A DNA stretch of 64,000 nucleotides from positions 1-64,000 of the forward strand of contig NZ_JALHRX010000008.1 in the NCBI RefSeq assembly GCF_023952475.1, in the 5' to 3' direction. Positions 51,042 to 58,941 of the stretch are shown one piece after another. The DNA comes from Cupriavidus sp. WGlv3 (lineage in GTDB: Bacteria; Pseudomonadota; Gammaproteobacteria; Burkholderiales; Burkholderiaceae). Within the stretch, counting starts at the first letter, position 1, and each line of letters begins with the position of its first letter. The notes below the pieces were generated by a model. It was given only the letters and a program-made list of their open reading frames with translations, was not told the origin of the DNA and did not search any database. A program made the position numbers and the translations under genes.

Positions 51042-51368
51042 GTGAGCGACAGCAGTCCCAGCCGCAGTCCCGGCAACAATGTTCCCGGCAGCACGCCCTT
51101 TGCCAGCTACAAGGGTTTTGACCTGTACCCGCTGGTCTACCGCAACCGGCCCGAGCAGGCCTGGCCGCGCACCCGGCCCGACAACAGTTTCCAGGCTTCG
51201 ATCGTGATCTGCCGCGAAGGCTATCGCCCGGGCGAGGACCATGCACGCGTGTTCCCGCTGGGCCAGTCGCGCTGGGAGAACATCGGCTCGGCGCGCCGCG
51301 GCGCGCTGCAGTTCGGCGAAGACATCATCAACGGGCTGGTTGCCGGCGAATCCGTGGCGTCGCTGTAG
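51042..51368 (+). CDS. Uncharacterised 108-residue protein, paralogue of the previous gene
   Basis: Conserved blocks shared with the upstream gene are YKGFDLYPLVYRN, RPDNSFQASIVICREG and NIGSARRGALQFGEDIINGLVAGESV. The GTG at 51042 is chosen because GGAG lies at the right distance (51032-51035); the ATG at 51024 has none. The first 25 residues are a Ser/Pro-rich tail absent from the paralogue. The stop is embedded in a 13-bp tandem repeat. Confidence 0.75.
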   Translation: MSDSSPSRSPGNNVPGSTPFASYKGFDLYPLVYRNRPEQAWPRTRPDNSFQASIVICREGYRPGEDHARVFPLGQSRWENIGSARRGALQFGEDIINGLVAGESVASL

Positions 51369-51392
51369 GGCGTCGCTGTAGGGTCGCTATAG
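51356..51392 (+). repeat. 13-bp tandem repeat across a stop codon
   Basis: GGCGTCGCTGTAG occurs twice in direct succession (51356-51368 and 51369-51381), followed by a decayed third unit (51382-51392). The first copy supplies the stop codon of the 108-residue gene. Confidence 0.6.
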
Positions 51393-51483
51393 GGCGCCGG
51401 TGTTTGCAGCGTGCCGGTCGATCCGGCCCGTTGCGCAACCGGAGGCGCGCGGCGCCATCCGTCAGACTGCAAGGAGTCCGTTC

Positions 51484-51858
51484 ATGGACATACGTACGGG
51501 ATCATCCGGTTTTCTGTGCACGTTGCCCGGCGAGGGCAAAGGCACCACCTATCACGTGGCCATCTGCTTTATCGATGCCGAGCGTCCCACCGGCGTGCTG
51601 TTCACCAGCTTCGTCGGCGTGGGGAGGCGTTCGTTCGGCGTGCTGACCGACCCGGCCGCATTGCGCGGCCAGCTTGCCACCAATGGCGAGGCGCTGTGCC
51701 GCCTGGCCATCGGCCAGGTGGTGCGCGACCAGCTGCACGACAAGGCGCGCGAGGGCGACTATGTGCTGGACCTGGCCGCCGCCCCGTGGGACGGCGAGTT
51801 GCGCACGGTCGGCGCCGGGCTCAGGACGGCCCGGCCGCATGTGCGCGTGCTTGGCTGA
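51484..51858 (+). CDS. Uncharacterised 124-residue protein
   Basis: ATG at 51484 follows AAGGAG (about 51470). The protein appears to be a small alpha/beta fold: TTYHVAICFIDAERPTGVLFTSFVGVG, then helical DPAALRGQLATNGEALCRLAIGQVV, and YVLDLAAAPWDGE. There is no signal peptide or membrane segment. I do not recognise the family. Its 3' end is convergent with an 84-residue gene. Confidence 0.7.
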   Translation: MDIRTGSSGFLCTLPGEGKGTTYHVAICFIDAERPTGVLFTSFVGVGRRSFGVLTDPAALRGQLATNGEALCRLAIGQVVRDQLHDKAREGDYVLDLAAAPWDGELRTVGAGLRTARPHVRVLG

Positions 51859-51912
51859 CGTGTCAGCGCGCCAGCGGCAACGGTAGGCGGCTGCGCGGAA
51901 CGCCGCGTGGCG

Positions 51913-52167
51913 TCAGATCCGGAACACGGGATCCCCGTGGCGCTCCAGCAGCGCTTCGATCAGCGCCATGTCCGTGATCTCCGGAGTACGGTTTTCCACC
52001 GCGCGTGACGGACCGCAATAGGTGGCCGTCACGTGGCGCCTGACGGTCAGCACGCCCGCCGCGGGCGGTGCGATTTCCACGGCTTGCCAGGGCGCGTGCC
52101 GGTAGCTGCCCGGCTGCCAGCCTTCTGGCGTCAAGTGCAGGGCTTCCCATTCTTCGATGACGGACAT
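51913..52167 (-). CDS. Uncharacterised 84-residue protein
   Basis: ATG at 52167 has AGGAG at the right distance. The product begins MSVIEEWEALHLTPEGWQPG and includes RRHVTATYCGPSRAVEN and an acidic helical C-terminus (ALIEALLERHGDPVFRI). No family is recognised. It lies 99 bases downstream of the IF-1 gene on the same strand and is possibly cotranscribed. Confidence 0.7.
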   Translation of the reverse strand: MSVIEEWEALHLTPEGWQPGSYRHAPWQAVEIAPPAAGVLTVRRHVTATYCGPSRAVENRTPEITDMALIEALLERHGDPVFRI

Positions 52168-52266
52168 GATCGATTCTCCTGGATTGAGGGATAGAGCGTT
52201 GCGGGACGGCACGCGCCGGCGCGGCGCATGCCATGGCGAAGTGGTGCCGGCCAGGACTTGTGCCGG

Positions 52267-52488
52267 CTAGGACTTGTGCCGGTAATTGATGCGGCCCTTG
52301 GTCAGGTCATAGGGCGACATCTCCAGCGTGACACGGTCGCCCGCCAGCACGCGGATACGGTTCTTCTTCAGCCGCCCGGACGAATACGCCCAGACTTCGA
52401 AGCCGTTTTCCAGGATCACGCGAAAGCGGTTGTCGGGCAGCACTTCCGACACCTTGCCGCCAAATTCGACCAGTTCTTCTTTTGCCAA
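52267..52488 (-). CDS. infA: Translation initiation factor IF-1, second-copy type
   Basis: This 73-residue OB-fold protein ([65 protein letters not shown]) binds the 30S A site and assists initiation. The start is TTG at 52486-52488, with AAGGAG 6 bases upstream; no in-frame ATG precedes the conserved MAKE-type N-terminus. The gene is not in a ribosomal-protein operon, which suggests an auxiliary copy. WAYSSG replaces the TAHISG seen in E. coli. Confidence 0.92.
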   Translation of the reverse strand: MAKEELVEFGGKVSEVLPDNRFRVILENGFEVWAYSSGRLKKNRIRVLAGDRVTLEMSPYDLTKGRINYRHKS

Positions 52489-52596
52489 GGGAGCTCCTTG
52501 CTGTAGCCGCGCGGCTTGTGCGCGTGCCGTGGTGGCGGCCAGCCGGATAGCGGCGGGCCGATGGGATGGGACTGACGAGGCGGCTTGCGGCGCGGC

Positions 52597-52830
52597 CTAT
52601 TGCCGGCGCAGGCGCGCCGCGGCATGTTCGCCGGCGCGGCGCGCTGCCTGCCTGGCGCGGGCTTCGGAGCGGTGGGTGTCATGGCGCATGGCCACGTTGG
52701 CCACGATGTGTTCGGCGCCGTTGCGGTATTCCGCAATCATGTAGGTCGCGAACCAGAGGCCGGGTTCCTGCTCGATCGGATAGACGGAAACGGTATAAGG
52801 GCTGTGCTGGATGGAGTTGACTCGATTCAA
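52597..52830 (-). CDS. Uncharacterised 77-residue protein, TTG start
   Basis: The frame reads NRVNSIQHSPYTVSVYPIEQ, then FATYMIAEYRNGAEHIVANVAMRHDTH and an Arg/Ala-rich helical tail (ARQAARRAGEHAAARLRRQ). TTG at 52828-52830 with AGGTAA in front is the best start; no ATG is available until residue 31. The N-terminal part looks like a beta-rich domain and the basic tail could contact nucleic acid. It precedes infA in the same orientation. The family is unknown. Confidence 0.6.
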   Translation of the reverse strand: MNRVNSIQHSPYTVSVYPIEQEPGLWFATYMIAEYRNGAEHIVANVAMRHDTHRSEARARQAARRAGEHAAARLRRQ

Positions 52831-53283
52831 TGTGTTACCTGTTCTAGGGCGCAGCCGTCGGCAGCGCGGGCATCGGCATGCCGATGCGGCACGTGGCGCG
52901 GTGGCGGCCGTCAGCCGTTGCGATGTGCCAGCATCGGGCCCGCGCGGCAGCACGGGCGTTGCATCTGGCGTGAAGTGGACCATGCCTGCGCAAGCCGAAG
53001 CGCCGGCGTACCGGGGGCAGGGTACGGGCGCTCGTCGCGGAGCGGACCAGCCGCTGGTCGGAAAAGGGTGATGGGCTGTCGGCCCGAGGACGCAACGGGT
53101 GTCGGCCCGGGTTTGCGCCTGATATGCCGCTACTGAAGTGCTTACAGCAGAGAGGTCTGCGGCAGATGCACAGAAGGCGGGCGTTGCCGATCCGGTCTGT
53201 ACATGGGAACGTGGATAATACCACTTTCGGGCCAAGGCCGCCCGCGTGACGGCCACTGCCCGTAGCGGGGGCGCGCCGCCGCC
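52831..53283. other. Intergenic region upstream of the 77-residue gene
   Basis: These 453 bases separate a LysR gene from the small-gene cluster on the minus strand. I see no supportable gene. A minus-strand -10-like TATTAT (53216-53221) lies about 390 bases before the first start codon, but no good -35 goes with it. If used, it would create a very long leader, as for some cold-shock mRNAs. Confidence 0.3.
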
Positions 53284-54192
53284 TCAGGATTCATTGATCT
53301 GCGCGAAGCGCTGCGACAGGAAATCGATCAGCTCGCGCACCGACGGCAGCAGCCCGCGCCGCGACGGATACACGGCGTGGATCACCCCGCCCTTGACCGC
53401 CCATTCTGGCAGCACCTTGACCAGGCGGCCATCGCGCAGCTGGTCGGTCATCATCATCACCGGCAGTTGCACGACGCCCGCGCCGGCCATTGCCGCGGTG
53501 CGCAGCATGATCATGTCGTCGGTGACCAGCCGGGGCTTGTGATGCAGGTCGGCGCTGGCGCCGCCGGGCCCGTACAGCGACCAGGTGTGCGACGGGCGCG
53601 GCGGTCCCAGGTCCAGCGTGGGCAGGGCGTTCAGGTCCGCCGGCGCCAGCAGCGGTCCGTGCCTGGCCAGCAGCGCCGGGCTGGCGACAAAGCACCAGGC
53701 GCGCTGCGCCAGCACCCGCATCACCAGGTCGCTGTCTTCCAGCGGCGGCACGCGCACGCGCACGGCCAGGTCGATGCCCTCGGCCACCACGTCGACGCGC
53801 CGGTTGGTGGCCTCCAGGTGCACGATCACCTTGGGATTGGCCGCCATGAAGTCGGCCACCATCTCGCCCACGTGCGCATGCAGCAGGGCCACCGGGCAGG
53901 TCATGCGCACCAGCCCGCTGGGCTCGGCGCGGCTTTGCTCGATCGCGCTCTGCGCGGCCTCGGCCTCGACCAGCATGGCCTTGCAGTGGGCGTAATAGGT
54001 CTGTCCCAGTTCGGTTACCGAGAAGCGCCGCGTCGAGCGCTGGATCAGGCGCACGCCCAGGCGCTCTTCCAGCAGCGCCACGCGCCGGCTGAGCTTGGAC
54101 TTGGGAATGCCCAGCACGCGGCCGGCCGGGGCAAAGCCCTGGTGGTCGACCACCTGCGCGAAGTAGTACAGGTCATTGAGGTCCGGATGCAA
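53284..54192 (-). CDS. LysR-family transcriptional regulator
   Basis: This 302-residue regulator has the LysR HTH at the N-terminus ([34 protein letters not shown]) and a PBP2 effector domain (about 90-295). The start is TTG at 54190-54192, which has AGGAG 6 bases upstream and places the HTH as usual. It is divergent from the isochorismatase-family gene at 54341 and probably controls it. Confidence 0.9.
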   Translation of the reverse strand: MHPDLNDLYYFAQVVDHQGFAPAGRVLGIPKSKLSRRVALLEERLGVRLIQRSTRRFSVTELGQTYYAHCKAMLVEAEAAQSAIEQSRAEPSGLVRMTCPVALLHAHVGEMVADFMAANPKVIVHLEATNRRVDVVAEGIDLAVRVRVPPLEDSDLVMRVLAQRAWCFVASPALLARHGPLLAPADLNALPTLDLGPPRPSHTWSLYGPGGASADLHHKPRLVTDDMIMLRTAAMAGAGVVQLPVMMMTDQLRDGRLVKVLPEWAVKGGVIHAVYPSRRGLLPSVRELIDFLSQRFAQINES

Positions 54193-54238
54193 CGGCGGCT
54201 CCTGTCGTCCTGCCAGTAGGACGCTGAGGGCAGATTTT

Positions 54239-54250
54239 CCGGTCTACCGG
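54239..54250. promoter_or_regulatory. Dyad between divergent LysR and hydrolase genes
   Basis: CCGGT-CT-ACCGG, a perfect 12-bp dyad (centre pair C/T), lies about midway in the 148-bp divergent region. A related cluster of GGTCCGGTCCGCCGG is near 54298-54312. It is a candidate LysR site. Confidence 0.35.
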
Positions 54251-54340
54251 GCGGATTTGCCAAGTCCTATGCTTCCGCAACACGGTCGGTTCCGGATGGT
54301 CCGGTCCGCCGGTTTTGCCAACCGCATAGGAGAATGCCCA

Positions 54341-55018
54341 ATGACCACACCCGCCAATTTCAACGGCAAGCGTCCGGCCATCGATCCCGCCGATACGGCA
54401 ATGCTGCTGATCGACCACCAGAGTGGCCTGTTCCAGACCGTGGGCGACATGCCGATGCCAGAGCTGCGCCTGCGCGCCGCCGCACTGGCCAGGATGGCGA
54501 CGCTGTGCAAGCTGCCGGTGATCACTACGGCGTCCGTGCCGCAGGGCCCCAACGGCCCGCTGATCCCGGAGATCCACGAGAACGCGCCGCATGCCAAATA
54601 CGTCGCGCGCAAGGGCGAGATCAACGCCTGGGACAACCCCGACTTCGTCGACGCCGTGCGCGAGACCGGCAAGAAGACCCTGATCATTGCCGGCACCATC
54701 ACCAGCGTGTGCATGGCGTTCCCGTCGATCAGCGCGGTCGCCGACGGCTACAAGGTGTTCGCGGTGGTCGACGCTTCCGGCACCTATTCCAAGATGGCGC
54801 AGGAGATCACGCTGGCGCGCATCGTCCAGGCCGGCGTGGTGCCGATGGACACCGCCGCGGTGGCGTCGGAGCTGCAGCAGAGCTGGAACCGCCCGGACGC
54901 GCAGCAATGGGCCGAGGTCTATACCAAGATCTTCCCGGCCTACCAGCTGCTGATCGAAAGCTACATGAAGGCGCAGGAAGTCGAGAAGAAGCACGAGGTA
55001 CTGGACTCCCAGCGTTAA
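54341..55018 (+). CDS. Isochorismatase-family hydrolase
   Basis: This 225-residue cysteine hydrolase has catalytic Asp in [10 protein letters not shown] (about residue 25), Lys in the [23 protein letters not shown] region, and the nucleophile Cys in [12 protein letters not shown] (about 127). The pattern matches the YcaC/isochorismatase-like group. ATG at 54341 has AGGAGAA in front. It is divergent from a LysR gene, with a second family member 86 bases downstream. The substrate is unknown. Confidence 0.88.
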   Translation: MTTPANFNGKRPAIDPADTAMLLIDHQSGLFQTVGDMPMPELRLRAAALARMATLCKLPVITTASVPQGPNGPLIPEIHENAPHAKYVARKGEINAWDNPDFVDAVRETGKKTLIIAGTITSVCMAFPSISAVADGYKVFAVVDASGTYSKMAQEITLARIVQAGVVPMDTAAVASELQQSWNRPDAQQWAEVYTKIFPAYQLLIESYMKAQEVEKKHEVLDSQR

Positions 55019-55048
55019 CGTCCTAACCTGTAGGCACTGCCTCTCAAC

Positions 55049-55082
55049 GCGGGCGCTGCAAGGGATCCCTTGCAGCGCCCGC
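55049..55082 (+). other. 34-bp perfect palindrome between two hydrolase genes
   Basis: The half-site GCGGGCGCTGCAAGGGA is followed directly by its exact complement. In RNA it would form a stem of about 15 bp. It begins 30 bases after one stop codon and ends 22 bases before the next start codon. There is no T-tract, so it may be an mRNA processing or stability element, an attenuator or a protein site. Confidence 0.6.
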
Positions 55083-55104
55083 AATTTCTCCACAGGAGCG
55101 TGCC

Positions 55105-55731
55105 ATGAGTAAGCCCTACAAGCGCCTGGACAAGACCCAGGCCGCCGTGCTGATGGTCGACCACCAGGCCGGCCTGCTGTCGCTGGTGCGGGACATCGAG
55201 CCCGACAAGTTCAAGAACAACGTGCTGGCGCTGGCCGACCTGGCCAAGTACTTCAAGCTGCCGACGGTGCTGACCACCAGCTTCGAGGACGGCCCCAACG
55301 GGCCGCTGGTGCCCGAGCTGAAGGCCATGTTCCCGGATGCGCCGTTCATCCCGCGCCCGGGCCAGATCAATGCCTGGGACAACGAGGATTTCGTCGCGGC
55401 CGTGCGCGCCACCGGCAAGAAGCAGTTGCTGATCGCCGGCGTAGTCACGGAAGTATGCGTGGCGTTCCCGGCGCTGGCGGCGATCGAAGAGGGCTTTGAA
55501 GTGTTCGTCGTGACCGATGCCTCGGGCACCTTCAATGAAATCACGCGTGATTCAGCGTGGCGGCGGATGTCCGAGGCCGGCGCGCAGCTGATGACGTGGT
55601 TCGGCGTGGCCTGCGAGCTGCACCGCGACTGGCGCAACGACATCGAAGGCCTGGGCACGCTGTTCTCGAACCACATCCCGGACTACCGCAACCTGATCAC
55701 GGCCTATACGACGGTGAAGGGCGGGAAGTAA
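55105..55731 (+). CDS. Isochorismatase-family hydrolase, YcaC-like
   Basis: This 208-residue protein has the same fold as the upstream neighbour: MVDHQAGLLSLVRDIEPDKF (catalytic Asp), INAWDNEDFVAAVRATGKKQ (catalytic Lys) and the nucleophile Cys in GVVTEVCVAFPALAA. It resembles E. coli YcaC. ATG at 55105 follows ACAGGAGCG. The two hydrolases are diverged paralogues that share only motifs. The role is unknown. Confidence 0.9.
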   Translation: MSKPYKRLDKTQAAVLMVDHQAGLLSLVRDIEPDKFKNNVLALADLAKYFKLPTVLTTSFEDGPNGPLVPELKAMFPDAPFIPRPGQINAWDNEDFVAAVRATGKKQLLIAGVVTEVCVAFPALAAIEEGFEVFVVTDASGTFNEITRDSAWRRMSEAGAQLMTWFGVACELHRDWRNDIEGLGTLFSNHIPDYRNLITAYTTVKGGK

Positions 55732-55758
55732 AAACACCCTTCGCCAAGCTGGCGGTTT

Positions 55759-55801
55759 GCTCCCCTCTCTCGCTTGCGGGAGAGGGGCTGGGGGAGAGGG
55801 C
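55759..55801. repeat. Palindromic intergenic repeat, copy 8
   Basis: GCTCCCCTCTCTCGC-TT-GCGGGAGAGGGG with the tail CTGGGGGAGAGGGC, 28 bases after the hydrolase stop and between convergent genes. One base differs from a perfect dyad. Confidence 0.75.
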
Positions 55802-55834
55802 AGGCCGTGGCGATGTCGACGCGCCTGCTCAGGC

Positions 55835-57193
55835 TCAAGCCTGCTTCACCGCGGCTGCCACTGCCGCGTGCTCGACCTCCGCCTGCGCCGAGGCCGACCT
55901 CCGGTGGTTGATCATCGATACGGCACCCGCCGCGATTACCGCCGGGATCGCCATCGCCATGAAGTTCTGCTGCAGCGGCAGCGACATCCCGACCAGCACG
56001 CCAATCACGATCGGGGCCAGGATGGCGCCACTGCGGCCCACGCCCGAGGCCCAGCCGATGCCGGTGCCGCGCACCGCCATCGGGTAGAACTGGCCCGCGT
56101 AGGCATAGGTGACGATCTGCGTGCCGATGGTGGACGCGCCCGCCAGGCCCACCACCACGAACAGCGCGGCGCTCGGCATCGGATAGCCCAGCAGCGTGAT
56201 CGACACCGCCGCCAGCGCATACATGCCGATCAGCACGTGCTTGATCGGCAGCCGGTCGGCCAGCCAGCCGCCGCCGATGGCGCCCAGCATCGCGCCGAAG
56301 TTCAGCACCAGCACGAAGGTCAGCGCCGAGCCCAGGCTGTAGCCCGCGCCCGCCATCAGCTTGGCCAGCCACGAGCTGAGCGCGTACACCATGAACAGGC
56401 ACATGAAGAACGCGACCCAGAACATCACCGTGCTGACGCCGCGGCCGTCCTGGAACAGGCGGCGGATCGGCGTGCTGCCGGCCTTGTCGTCCGCAGCCAG
56501 CGTAAAGACGTCGCCGACTTGCGCGCGATGCGACGGCACCAGGCGCGATACCACGGATTGCAGCGCGGCGGTCTGGCCGGTGCGGATCAGGTAGGGCATC
56601 GACTCCGGCAGCGCGCGCAGCACCAGCGGGATCAGCAGCACCGGCAGGCCGGCGGCGAGGAACACCGACTGCCAGCCGTAGCTTTCGATCAGCCCCTTGC
56701 CCAGCAGCGCGGCCAGCATGCCGCCGACCGAATAGCCGCTGAACATCAGCGTCACCAGCGTGCCGCGCAGCTTGCGCGGCGAATATTCCGTCATCTGCGC
56801 CACCACGTTGGGCATGACCCCGCCGATGCCCAGCCCCGCCAGGAAGCGCGTGATGCTGAAGCTGACCGGATCGCTGGTCAGGCCCGCCGCCGCGGTGAAC
56901 ACGCTGAACAGCGCGATGCAGATGGCGATGGCGCGGCGGCGCCCGATGCGGTCGGCCACGGTGCCTAGAAAGATCGCGCCGAACATCATGCCGAACAGCG
57001 CCGAGCTGACCATGAAGCCCGCGCTGGTGGCGCTCACGCCCATCTCCTTCATGATCGACGGCAGCGCGATGCCGGCCACGGCCAGGTCATAGCCGTCGAA
57101 GATGATGATGAGCGCGCACCAGAACAGGATCAGCGCATGGAAGCGGTTGAAGCGGGCCGTGTCGGCCAGCTGGTGGACATCGATCTGACGCAT
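55835..57193 (-). CDS. MFS transporter, aromatic acid:H+ symporter (AAHS) type
   Basis: This 452-residue protein has 12 hydrophobic segments and the AAHS hallmarks: first-helix FDGYDLAVAGIALPSI, loop motif GTVADRIGRRRAI and a RFLAGLGIGGVMPN segment. The family includes BenK and PcaK, which import benzoate or 4-hydroxybenzoate. It is the last gene of the DUF4863-boxD-ligase-transporter operon, so it is probably the benzoate importer. ATG at 57193 has CGGAGA in front. Confidence 0.9.
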   Translation of the reverse strand: MRQIDVHQLADTARFNRFHALILFWCALIIIFDGYDLAVAGIALPSIMKEMGVSATSAGFMVSSALFGMMFGAIFLGTVADRIGRRRAIAICIALFSVFTAAAGLTSDPVSFSITRFLAGLGIGGVMPNVVAQMTEYSPRKLRGTLVTLMFSGYSVGGMLAALLGKGLIESYGWQSVFLAAGLPVLLIPLVLRALPESMPYLIRTGQTAALQSVVSRLVPSHRAQVGDVFTLAADDKAGSTPIRRLFQDGRGVSTVMFWVAFFMCLFMVYALSSWLAKLMAGAGYSLGSALTFVLVLNFGAMLGAIGGGWLADRLPIKHVLIGMYALAAVSITLLGYPMPSAALFVVVGLAGASTIGTQIVTYAYAGQFYPMAVRGTGIGWASGVGRSGAILAPIVIGVLVGMSLPLQQNFMAMAIPAVIAAGAVSMINHRRSASAQAEVEHAAVAAAVKQA

Positions 57194-57239
57194 GGTTTGT
57201 CTCCGGATGGTTAGGTGGCGGCAGGGGCGGCGTTGCCGC

Positions 57240-58844
57240 TCACGCCACCGCGGCGGCACGCTCTGCGGCGGCCTGCAGTTCTCGTTCGCGCAGCATGAAG
57301 CGCTGGATCTTGCCGGTGGCGGTCTTGGGCAGCGCCTCGACAAAGGCGATCGTGCGCGGATACTTCCAGGCCGCCAGGCGCTCCTTGACGAAGGCCTTCA
57401 GTTCGTCCTCGCCCAGCTGCGCGCCGGCCTTCAGCACCACGAAGGCCTTGGTCTTGACCAGCCCGTCCTGGTCGGGCACGCCGATCACCGCGGCTTCGAG
57501 CACCGCGGGGTGTTGCACCAGCGTGGCCTCGACCTCGAACGGCGACACGTAGATGCCGCTGACCTTGAGCATGTCGTCGCTGCGGCCGGCGTAGCTGTAG
57601 CTGCCGTCGGCGTTGCGCACGTACTTGTCGCCGCTCTTGGTCCAGCCGCCGCGGAAGGTCTCGCGCGACTTCTCGCGGTTGGCCCAGTACATCATCGCGG
57701 CGCTGGGGCCCTGGATATACAGGTCGCCGATCTCGCCGTCGGGCACGGGGCGGCCGTCCTCGTCGCGCAACTCGATGGTGTAGCCCGGCACCGGCCAGCC
57801 GGTGGTGCCGTAGCGTACCTGGCCGGGACGGTTGGACAGGAAGATATGCAGCATCTCGGTGGAGCCGATGCCGTCGATGATCTCGCAGCCGAAATGCGCG
57901 GTGAAACGCTCCCCGAGGTCGGCCGGCAGCGCTTCGCCGGCCGACGAGCACAGCCGCAGCGCGACCTCGGCGCGGGCCGGCAGCGCCGGCGACGCGAGCA
58001 GGCCGGCATAGCCGGTCGGCGCGCCGAAGAACACCGTCGGCTGGTGCTGCAGCCAGCGGCGGAAGGTAGCATCGGGCGTGGGCCGCTCGGCCATCAGCAC
58101 CACCGTGGCGCCGACGCTGAGCGGAAAGCTGAGCCCGTTGCCCAGCCCGTAGGCGAAATACAGCTTGGCCGCGGAGAAGCACACATCCTGCTCGGTGAGG
58201 CCGAGCACCGGCCCGGCATAGAGCGCCGCGGTCCAGTACGGGTTGCCGTGGCTGTGCACCACGCCCTTGGGCTGGCCGGTCGAGCCCGACGAGTAGAGCC
58301 AGAAGCCGGGATCGTCGCAACCCGTGGCGGCGGGCGCCGGCAGCGGAGCGTGCGCGGCCAGCGCCGATTCCAGCGCCGTCATGCCCTCGGGCAATGCTGC
58401 TTGCGCACGCGACACCAGCACCTGCCGCACCTCGTGCCCGGGCCGCGCCAGTGCTTCCTGCAAAACCGGCAGCAGCGCGGCCGATACCAGCACCGCCTGC
58501 GCGCGGCTGTGCTGCAGCATGTAGGCGTAGTCGTCGGCGGTCAGCAAGGTGTTGACGGCAACGGGGACGATGCCGGCGTACATCGCGCCGAGAAAGCACA
58601 CCGGCCAGTCGGTGCAGTCGTGCATCAGCAGCAGCGCGCGCTCCTCGCGGCGGATGCCGGCGCCGAGCAGCGCCGCGGCCAGGCGCCGCACCTGCTGGTC
58701 GAGTTCGCCATAGGTGAGCGAACCGTCGTCGTCGACATAAGCCACCTTGGCGGCGCGCGCGAGATTGCAGTCGAGCAGGTGCGCGGCAAAGTTGAAGGGG
58801 GTGCCGGGTGGCCGGACCGGTGGCGCTGCGGGCGTGGCGTTCAT
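57240..58844 (-). CDS. bclA: Benzoate-CoA ligase
   Basis: This 534-residue AMP-forming ligase activates benzoate to benzoyl-CoA, the entry step of the box pathway. Motifs: FNFAAHLLDCNLARAAK near the N-terminus, AMP-binding YSSGSTGQPKGVVHSH, GIGSTEMLHIFLSN, the YGTTGWPVPGY region and the C-terminal KTATGKIQRFMLRE with the catalytic Lys. Length and sequence match BclA/BadA-type enzymes. It lies between boxD and the transporter gene on the same strand. Confidence 0.93.
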   Translation of the reverse strand: MNATPAAPPVRPPGTPFNFAAHLLDCNLARAAKVAYVDDDGSLTYGELDQQVRRLAAALLGAGIRREERALLLMHDCTDWPVCFLGAMYAGIVPVAVNTLLTADDYAYMLQHSRAQAVLVSAALLPVLQEALARPGHEVRQVLVSRAQAALPEGMTALESALAAHAPLPAPAATGCDDPGFWLYSSGSTGQPKGVVHSHGNPYWTAALYAGPVLGLTEQDVCFSAAKLYFAYGLGNGLSFPLSVGATVVLMAERPTPDATFRRWLQHQPTVFFGAPTGYAGLLASPALPARAEVALRLCSSAGEALPADLGERFTAHFGCEIIDGIGSTEMLHIFLSNRPGQVRYGTTGWPVPGYTIELRDEDGRPVPDGEIGDLYIQGPSAAMMYWANREKSRETFRGGWTKSGDKYVRNADGSYSYAGRSDDMLKVSGIYVSPFEVEATLVQHPAVLEAAVIGVPDQDGLVKTKAFVVLKAGAQLGEDELKAFVKERLAAWKYPRTIAFVEALPKTATGKIQRFMLRERELQAAAERAAAVA

Positions 58845-58941
58845 GGGTTGTCTCCCCTGTTGCTGGTGTACGGTGTGCCGCGCGCCGCCATGCGGATGTG
58901 GCGGCGCGGGAAAGCGGTGGGCCGGATCGCTCAGGCCAAGG

